DNA of 64,000 nt, taken from assembly GCA_007922195.1 (NCBI GenBank), contig ML681996.1:21960998-22024997 (forward strand), given 5' to 3'. This document shows positions 56,145 to 64,000 of the stretch, piece after piece. Each line of letters begins with the position of its first letter. Position 1 is the first letter of the stretch. The position numbers and the translations under genes are program-made. Under the pieces are notes generated by a model that was given only the letters and a program-made list of their open reading frames with translations, was not told the DNA's origin and did not search any database. Source of the DNA: Podocnemis expansa. Its lineage: Eukaryota > Chordata > Testudines > Podocnemididae.

Positions 56145-56620
56145 GATTCTGAGTCCTGTGGTACTTTTAGGGTTTACCTACACTGGAGCTTAAGATCAAC
56201 TTAGGTTGATTTAAGGCAGGTTAAAGAACTCCCTGGCCACATTTAGAATTTAAGGCAGGGGCCAGATTGGGCTCCCAGCCAGATGTCAGTGCTGGCTGGG
56301 GCTGGATAGGGCCCCCAGAGCTGCATCTGTCCCCTGGAGGCAGATTGGGACCTGGGGAGGGCAGGGGCCAGGGTATGTCTACACTGGAGACAGTGTAGAC
56401 GTATCCTTACGTGAACTTAACGAGGTCCACTATAACTTGATTTAAAGTCAACCTTGTTAAGTTGACTTAAAAGAGCTCCCCAGTGTAGACATAGCCTTAA
56501 AGCCTAATCAACTGACTTACTGTATGAGCTTTTGTGGGAGAACTTCTCTCATGAAAGCTCAAGTGATAAAATTTTTTTTTGGTCTTTATAAGTGCACAGG
56601 ACTCCTTGGTTATTCTGCCA
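56145..56620. mobile_element. PLE snap-back insert with nested family B MITE
   Basis: The left arm GAGTCCTGTGGTACTTTTA continues, after the MITE, as AAGCCTAATCAACTGACTTA and GAGCTTTTGTGGGAGAACTT. The right arm follows as CTCATGAAAGCTCAAGTGAT and GTGCACAGGACTCCTTGG. The arms are inverted with respect to each other, as in the other snap-back inserts. The outer duplication is unclear. Confidence 0.75.
56170..56496. mobile_element. Family B MITE nested in PLE, 327 bp
   Basis: It starts GGGTTTACCTACACTGGAG and ends CCCAGTGTAGACATAGCC, flanked by TTA on both sides (56167-56169 and 56497-56499). Removal gives a continuous PLE tail, so the 3-bp duplication is well supported. Inside, GTCTACACTGGAGACAGTGT with the following AGAC (about 56377-56400) is two termini arranged head to head. 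Confidence 0.85.
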
Positions 56621-57629
56621 TATCCAGTCTCAGTTAATGAAATGTGTTCTTTTATAATAAAGGTAAAACAAAAACAAAAAAATTAAATCAGTGCCTGGCC
56701 CCCAGATTTCAGGATTACCACACCCAGGTGTCTGACAAATATTTGTAATAAAAATAAAACAGAGTGATCACTGTACACTTTGTATTTTGTGTTGTAACTG
56801 CAATCAATATATTCTCAAAATGTAGACAAACATCTGAAAATATTTATAATAAATTTTAATTGGTGTTCCATTATTGTTTAACTGTGTGACTAAAATTGTG
56901 ATTAATCATGACTATTTTTAATATAACTTGTTTTGTCTTAATCACATGCATTTACTACAATTAATTAACATGTGTACTTCTGACAAATAATAATTTAGAG
57001 GCACACCACCTCTCTTCTCACACACACAAGCATAGACATAAATAAGCAATTAATGTTTCAATGTTCCTTCTAATTTCCTTCAAACATCTCCAGTAGGTAT
57101 AGAGATAAATGGTAACTGTATTCTTAGGTTATTTTTATGTTACTTTAATTAAATCTTAAAATAATGGTAAACTCTTAAACTATAAATCATGAGTTTAGGA
57201 TACACAAAAGCAACTATGAAAAGTGCCTTTACCTAATGAGTACATGTATTTACGATAAATTACAGTAGTCCCTCTATAGTTTTGGCTTATAAATTCCACT
57301 GTCTATGAAGTCACTGGATTGTAGAGTACATAATTATTTTGCATTTTTAATGGCTGCTTTAATGCCTTTTAACTATCTGAAGAGCCTTATCAAGTTGTAA
57401 TTTTTTTTTCCATTAACAAGCTCTCTCATTCTTTCGCTCAGCTTGGGATTATTTGTCTTTTCAACTCTTTGTTCATGAATAATTTCATCAGCTAGGTTAT
57501 CAAAATTTCACGTAGAAAGTAATTTTGCAGTGCAGTTACCTACTTTTTATTTGATTCTCCAGGGTTTTATAATCTAATGAAAAAAATTCTCTGCCAAAAT
57601 ATGTCATTGGGCCAAGTATTTCACACACA
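56621..57629. other. AT-rich non-coding, nothing recognised
   Basis: No gene or repeat family identified. Confidence 0.45.
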
Positions 57630-58450
57630 CATACAAGTTTAAGACTGGAACGGACTTCAAGAAATTATCTATGTCACTCCCTTGAATTTAGGGCACGAAT
57701 ATGAAATAACTTAGGCTTTTCTGTCTACCTTCTGTGATGTAGATTCTGCAACATCCATTGGCAGTTTGTTCCAGTGCTTAACTACTTTGACTGTTAGGAA
57801 GTTTTGCTAATGTCCAGCCTAAACCTCCCTTGCTGCAATTTAAACCTGTGGCTTCTTGTCCCTCCTTTTTGTAACAACCTTTTACATACTTGACAACCAT
57901 TATTCCCCACCCCCTTCAGTCTTCATCAGATTAAACAATCCCATATTTTTCCTGTTTTACCTCATAGATCATGCTTTCTAGATCTCTAATCATGCATATT
58001 TCTCTTTCTGGAGTTCCTCTAATTTTTCCTGAAATGTGGCACCCAGAACTGGAAAAAAAAAAATAGTCCACTTTGAAGTCTAACCAGCGTGGAGTCTCAT
58101 GTCTTGCTTACAACATTCCTAGTAGATTTCAAAATGATATTTGTTTTGTTTGTTTGTTTGTTTGTTTTTGCAGCAATGTTACATATTTACTTTACCATGC
58201 ACTGTGAGTAATTGATTTTTCCTTCCTAAAAGGAGTACTTTGCATTCATCCTTATTGAATTTCATCCTATTTACCTCAGACCATTTCTCCAGTTTGTCCA
58301 AATTATTTTGAATTTTAAACCTGTTCTACAAATCACTTTGAAAACCTCCCTGTTTGATATCATCTGCAAACTTTGTGAGTATATTCTTTATGTCATTATC
58401 CACATGAGGCAATGGTAATACTAATTTATTAACTCTAAACTACTTTCTCA
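57630..58450 (-). mobile_element. CR1 LINE 3' half, inverted
   Basis: On the minus strand, the reverse complement near 58227-58290 encodes KLEKWSEVNRMKFNKDEC. Continuing to lower coordinates are ATGTGGCACCC-complement sequence, the RT C-terminal region, and near 57770 the block coding VKHW. Wording such as CTAATGTCCAGCCTAAACCT, TTGCTGCAATTTAAACC and AAATGTGGCACCCAGAACTG is diagnostic for reversed CR1. It is the same subfamily as the copy at 33157. Many indels; inactive. A (TTTG)n tract interrupts it. Confidence 0.88.
58145..58170. repeat. (TTTG)n microsatellite
   Basis: Five to six TTTG units within the inverted CR1. Confidence 0.9.
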
Positions 58451-61400
58451 CTAGTTATAAAAATCAGGAAGAACAGCTGTTGCCCACTGCCAAGTGGGTT
58501 TCAGGTCCGGGATTCCAGCAGCAACAACCACCGAGATGTACATAGCAGGAAATAAAGTGTTCTATTAACTAACAGATTACTTAACTAAATACCCAGACAA
58601 AGAGATATACCCAGAGTTAAATACAAAGTAATATAAACAGGCTTACAACCCAATCAACAGTCAGGGACCCCACTTCTCGACTGCGTGCTTCAGCAGGGGA
58701 GTGATGTCCTCCGAGGAATTCTTCAAGATTCTACAGTGCAGTCCAGTGAAGTCAGGGAAATAGGCTATTGTTATAGCTCATTACTCACAGGGAGGGGTTA
58801 TCAGGCCCTCTCCTGGTCAGGTAGACTGTCTGCTGAGGTGTTGGTTCCCACCATATTTATCCTACAATCTAGCACCTAGATAACTACTTGTTTACTACAT
58901 AGTTTGGCAGAGTGGAAATGTGTTTAGGGGAGTGGGCCTCCATTGCCCACTATTGTTGTACTGTTACAAAGTCTTTCGTTTGTCCTACAACTGCTGATCT
59001 GAATTATAAGTTGTTCTTTGTCTGCCCTACCCCAATAATGCAGTAGAAAGGTGTGTAATGAACTCTGGGGCACAGAACTTGATGAAACTGAAAATGAATC
59101 ATTTTTTTTGCACAATTACAATAATCCATTGATTAAATTCTGGCTACCCATAACAATTTCAAGAGGGTGCCTTTGTTTATGATATGACTACCATCCTTTA
59201 TAATAGGAAAGGAGAATTGATGATAACTACTACAGAAAGTACCCCAAATTAGATGGAACATCAATAGTACCTTTCTAGTTATGAATTTCAGACTAAAAGT
59301 ACATGTAGTTTTCTGAATGATATTAGTGGTGAATCTACAGTAACAACTCTACTTTGAGGAACTGTTTCTTAGCAGTGGTGTTAGCAATGTGGACAGGATA
59401 GACTGGATGTTGCAGCCAGTCTTAGGAAAGTCTCTCAAAACTCTGCCATCTATTAATAATGTTTTACTCTTTTGATGAGACTTAGACTTCTGTCCGGATG
59501 TAGTGCTCCTGTAGTCAGCAGGACAACAGCATGGGCAAAATCAACAGTAATCTCTTTGTATGGCTGAGGGGAAAAAAAGTATTAACTGACTGTAAAGGAA
59601 GCTCATTGGTGTCCTCATTTGATGGAAGGATAGAAGCTGTGCTGTGGGGCCTCCGGGTTGCTTGTAATCTACTTCTGTGGCAGGCTGCTTCCCAGGTCCA
59701 GTCCGATGTGCTGCTATGATGCCTCAGTTCCCACTCTTGAACCCCAAGTTGCCCTGCTTTGTCCAGTGACCACTCATTTCTGAGTCGGTCCACTCTGATG
59801 TGCAACTGGTCCTAAGCAATGGGTGTATGTGCCCTGGCCACTCAAGGGTCAGTCCCCCAGCAAGTACCCCCAGCCCCAGACACCACCATGGGAGCCACTG
59901 TCTACAGAGAAAGGGGCTGCAAATTTATTGATCAGATTATAATTCTAAGTGAGAATGTGGCCAGTCATCAGAATCACAACATAAATGGGTAAGGAGAAAC
60001 CACAAGAAAATGAAAGGTAAAACATGAATACTACCCCAATATTTCTACTTAAACTGACCTCATAGTTCAAGTTCATGCTCAAGGGGTATAACTGTCAGAT
60101 GTTTGTATAGCCAGTCTCTGCCTGAGGTCAGGCAGGGCTCAGATCTTGCTTGAAGTTGCATAAAGATGGAGAGTCCCAGGCCAAAAGCCTCAAATTTTTC
60201 CAAGCGTTTTTCTTTGTCTCCAAAAACCTGCTATGACCCCTCCCTTTCTGGGCAGAGGTGTCTTGTCTGAGCCACCTCAATTAATATGTTTTTGCTGCCT
60301 TTTCTTGGTATTTGCTTGCTCACTGCTGCTGAGAGAGTACTGTCTGTTCCCCTCCCCCTGTAGCAATGGAAAACATGTTACATGTCTGAGCACATGCATG
60401 AAGTTGTAGGAAACACAACATCATACTAATCATGTAGAATAGGTTATGGGCCTCCATAAAGAAACACTGCATGGTGTAACTGGAAGCAAATCATAAAATC
60501 ACAGTGTACAAGCAAACAGGAAAATCATATAGATCATAAACCAGGGTGCATCCTGTGACAACTTCTAAGTGAGAAAAAGGGAACTAGCACTCCAGAAGGG
60601 CTGTTGAGGCTGCCTGAAGGACCTTGTATAACATGCATGTACCTAGTAATACACTTTTTAACATGAATAGCTAGATAGAATTTCCTCATTAATCATCCTG
60701 ACTACAGCATTTCTAGTCTACATTATATTTAAAAGCTGGTGTGTAGTTAAACTTTTTGAAATCTCTGAAGGTGGCAAATGCTTAAATCCCTTAGAGATCG
60801 TAAACTTGTAACTTGTGTGGCACTGAATAGGTTAATGGAAACAGGAAGACATTAAACTTGTTTTCTATCATAAGAGGTACACTTAATAGTCACATATTTT
60901 AAAAGAACTTTTACTGCTTTAACATGTCTTGCTTCTTTTATTTATCTGTAAAATCCAGAGCAGCTGTATTATTTTGGACTAAAATATGGAGTGTGTATTA
61001 GATGCATTGTAGAACAGCTTATTGGTAAGCACTGTGCAGCATGGGTTCAGTTTGACAGATGAAATGTAGGGCTTCTTTTGTAAGCTGATCATTGTTCCTA
61101 TTTTTAGTAAATAGGATTTAAACACCTGCTTTGCTCCTTCATAATTTCAACATCTGTGGAAGGCTTCTTGTGCTTTGTCATTCAGCAAGGGGCCCTGATG
61201 ATAGTCTCTGACTGCTTCATTTATCATTGTAACACCTGGTACTGCATTTTGAGGTGATTGTTTCAAAGATGCAGCTTACTTGGATTCGATCTTCAAGTTC
61301 AATGGATCTTTTTATGCATTATTTAAAATGTCTCGCTTCGTTGTGATAGCAAAATATGTTGAGATATTCATCAAGGCGAAAGTAATAAGACATTTTGTAG

Positions 61401-62544
61401 TAGGCCTCAGTCATTAAATAAAGACACTTCCGTTCTTCAATAGAGACTGAAAACCTGCACTGAGTTCTTCTCAGAATTATCATCAGTTACTAACTGTTAA
61501 TTTTCAACAGTAGTCAGTATTAATAAATTGCAAAGGAGAAATATGTTCACCACAGTGCCAGCCAATAATAAAATTCTTAATAGGTTCCCTCTTCAAAAAA
61601 TAAAGGATTTCTTATAACATAATTGACTATCATCTTTTTTTAAGCTTCTCTAGGGGCTGGTTTTTAAACCATGAAAGCTTGCCTGCAGGCTGCCATAAAA
61701 GATCCTATTCTTTTTAAGTTCGTACCACAGAGTAGTATTTTTTAGAAACGTGTAATGCAACATTTTATACTGACGTGAACATTTTAAAATGTCATCCCTA
61801 CAAATGGACCAAAATAGGGGTATTTTAAAATCATGTAGGTGCTGAGACTGAAATTTAAATGATCTGTTAGCATTACCTTTTCAGGAGTTTGTATTAAAAG
61901 AGATCATGATTGTTTGTTTCACAAGACAGTGGCACAATCTGTCTATAACTTCATATTGTATGGCAGCCATTTCTGTTGGGGATACTGTGGAGGTGTGAAT
62001 GTTTGTGAGAGAGAGACAGGTTATATCTTTCTCATCTACCCTCTATTGTTTGTATTCTTAGGCCATGGTCCTCTTAAGCATGAAGTAAGTAAATAGTATT
62101 TAAATGATTAGGGCATTAAATTGTAAGTTTTATGCAAAGTGACAGTGTATTGGTACATGTTGGACAGAAGGAGAGAAGAATTGATGCACTTTGTTTCTTA
62201 AAATGTTAGCTTTTTTCATGTTTGGTGACCTGAAAGATTTAAACTATTTTGAAACTAATTTAGTCCCCCCCAACCCCCCCTTTTGGAATGGTTGTATGTA
62301 TGTATGAGACTTCAGCTGGTGACTGGAGTGTTAAACATTAGAGATATGGATATTTACTTTGGAAGAATTAAGTTGTGCTGATTCAGACTTCATTTTGAAT
62401 AATGATTGTTTAACTGATTGTTTTCTGTCAAGTTGCTACAAAAAACAGTCTTCCTACATAACCTTTGGTTCTTTCTAAGATGAACAAAGATATGAGTCAA
62501 ATCTCAATGTGTATGTCTACAGCAAAAAGTTTGGGTTTTTTATG
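58451..62544. other. Sequence with few recognisable repeats and no gene
   Basis: No exon or RNA gene could be supported. The first 600 bp (58451-59060) interrupt or follow a CR1 and may be LTR-like. About 60900-62500 has no transposon vocabulary I recognise, making it the longest apparently unique stretch. Open frames are all under 100 codons and lack recognisable domains. Confidence 0.45.
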
Positions 62545-62592
62545 TTTTCTTGTTTTATTTTTTTGTTTGTTTTTTTTTTTTAAAAAAAAAAG

Positions 62593-62627
<35 letters not shown>
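62545..62627. repeat. Poly(T)/poly(A) inverted low-complexity tract
   Basis: A T-rich run meets an A-run at 62581, then AAAAAAGCTTTTT, then a 29-base A-run. It can fold on itself. The lysine-rich frame across it is an artefact. Confidence 0.9.
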
Positions 62628-62629
<2 letters not shown>

Positions 62630-62633
62630 TTTT

Positions 62634-63041
62634 ACCTGTCCATGCAGGCATTTTGCTATTTCAAAATAAGCACTTCATTCTTTTGAAAAAAATGAAGCAC
62701 TATTCTGAAATAACTAAACCTGCTTTTATTTCAAAAGAGCAATTCTTTCAAAAGAGTTATTTAGAAAAAAGCCATTCCAAGCAACAGAATTGGCTTTTTT
62801 TAAAATAAGGGCCCTATTCTTTTCCATGCATTGTCCTATTTCGAAGTAGAGAATCTAGTGAAGACTCTCTATTTTGAAATAATAATTCCTACTTTATTTC
62901 AAAATACAGTCTTCACTAGATTCCTATTTCAAAATAATAAATTCAAATTAATGCTATTTTGAAATAATTATTTCAAAATAAATTCAAAATAGTTATTCCC
63001 AAATAACTATTTCACAATACCATTGGCATGTAGATGTAACC
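62634..63041. mobile_element. Family A-related MITE, diverged, about 408 bp
   Basis: The left end ACCTGTCCATGCAGGCA is an imperfect partner of the right end GGCATGTAGATGTAACC. The body carries CTATTTCAAAATAAG, TATTTTGAAATAATT and TTCAAAATAAATTC motifs in both orientations. It has no GC-rich core. GAATCTAGTGAAGACT near 62850 is mirrored by AGTCTTCACTAGATTC near 62908, an internal hairpin with 16-bp arms. Confidence 0.65.
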
Positions 63042-63702
63042 AATGACATAAATCGCTAGCTTAAAATAAAAAATCAGGAATAATCGGAAAAGTGAATGAG
63101 ATCTTACCTCTGAGTGCATTTTCTGGTGTCTTGTTTTCTTCCTTGTGCCAAACACAGTAGAAATGGATTTCTCAAGCTGGAATACTGATGAAGAGCTCGC
63201 TGAGAGAAGGTTTATGTGAAAATGGAATCAAATAGTTTTAAATTTACTAATACTTTTAATTTGCAAATATTTGTGATTCAGTGTGGTGTACAAATGGTAG
63301 CAGAATCATTCTCCTTTACTTAAATGTAATTCATATTACATACTTAAAGGAAAAATCCCATTGTGTTTAATAGAGATAAAACATAAAGGGTTCTAAAGAA
63401 AATTATTAGGATTGGACAGAAATTACTCAAAGAACCTGCACAGTGTGTTACATCCTTTCTAAGAGCTGTTTTTAACCAAAAATAATGGTGGAATATGAAC
63501 CATTCTGTGACCTTCTTCATCCTCACCTGCAGAAAAATCTGCCAAGGAGGACTTTGAAGGAGGAAACAGAAGTGTTTGTGTGAGAAGATCCTTATGCTGT
63601 TTATGTCAGGGGGCTGTGTTTGAATCTAAAAGATTAGGCTATGGGTCCTGCCCACAGAACCTGGCTGATACCATCTACACAAATGGCCTTTACTTCCATA
63701 TA
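63042..63702. other. Non-coding, nothing recognised
   Basis: No gene or repeat identified. Confidence 0.45.
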
Positions 63703-64000
63703 GGCTATGTCTACACACAGTTTTGTTATTTCGAAAGAAGCTATTTCGAAATAACTTATTTCGAAAGAACCTGTTATTTCGAAATAACTTGTTTCGAAAT
63801 AACAAAACTGTGTCCTCGAAAAAAGGGAGCGAAATAGCAGGTCCACAGTGTGGACCTGCTATTTCACTTCCTCTGGGGGCTGCAGGCACCCACAGGGTGC
63901 AGTGCAGAGGCGCACTGCACCCCGTGGGTGCCTGCAAAGGGCTGCAGGCACCGCGCCTCACCTGGCGGGTGCCCGCAGCCCCCTGCAGGCACCCGCCAGG
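63703..64000. mobile_element. Family A MITE, cut by window end
   Basis: It begins GGCTATGTCTACACACAG with dense TATTTCGAAATAA motifs. The conserved palindrome has perfect 17-bp arms GAAATAGCAGGTCCACA (63831-63865) around one G. A GC-rich core begins with a further hairpin around GGCACCCAC and GTGGGTGCC (63887-63931). The right terminus lies beyond the window. Confidence 0.8.

Noticed and set aside
62465..62686. Lysine-rich small protein
   Set aside because: The poly-lysine comes from a poly(A) tract next to a poly(T) tract and a MITE.

Overview
This window holds no gene I can support. It looks like intergenic or intronic DNA from a sauropsid, most likely a turtle or crocodilian. That inference comes from the repeat mixture: CR1 LINEs, Penelope-like elements (PLEs) with a GIY-YIG-type module, hAT non-autonomous elements with 8-bp target duplications, several retroviral-type LTRs, an ancient MIR-like SINE, and many TTCGAA-rich or TCAAGTTGA-rich non-autonomous DNA transposons (MITEs) beginning GGCTATGTYYACAC. 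Almost every long open frame falls inside GC-rich transposon interiors or is an isolated chance frame. The only frames with recognisable protein similarity are decayed transposon pieces: PLE reverse transcriptase and endonuclease, CR1 reverse transcriptase, and Gag-like zinc knuckles.

Layout. 0-7 kb: a small hAT element, a Gag zinc-knuckle relic cut by a 1.1-kb MITE, a minisatellite, and a 1.27-kb hAT-like element containing a C-rich tract and a nested MITE. 7-12.3 kb: LTR-like sequences, a 57-bp minisatellite and two MITEs. 12.4-14.2 kb: two collinear diverged copies of an unknown ~0.5-kb unit. 14.9-19.2 kb: a solo LTR with a 4-bp duplication, then a decayed LTR retroelement with two LTRs. 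19.9-25.7 kb: MITEs, a minus-strand PLE, and a PLE insert containing a 400-N gap. 26-33 kb: mostly unique sequence with a MIR-like SINE and LINE tails. 33.2-39.0 kb: one CR1 copy split by a stack of nested insertions. 39.7-40.6 kb: another MITE. 43.9-45.0 kb: two LTR-like units. 47-50 kb: PLE copies carrying nested elements. 52.8-53.3 kb: a hAT element with a perfect 8-bp duplication. 53.9-56.6 kb: PLE, CR1, MITE, PLE and MITE in a nested series. 57.6-58.5 kb: a minus-strand CR1. 58.5-62.5 kb: sequence poor in repeats I recognise. 62.6-64 kb: two more MITEs, the last cut by the window edge.

The most unusual signal is in the TTCGAA MITE family (called family A here). Its long copies carry internal hairpins whose arms differ between copies but always stay paired. 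A second theme is short PLE-derived inserts built as snap-back inverted repeats and flanked by 12-14-bp direct repeats. In several places the pre-insertion sequence can be read directly because one known repeat interrupts another.

Family names rest on remembered consensus features and visible termini. No database search was possible.
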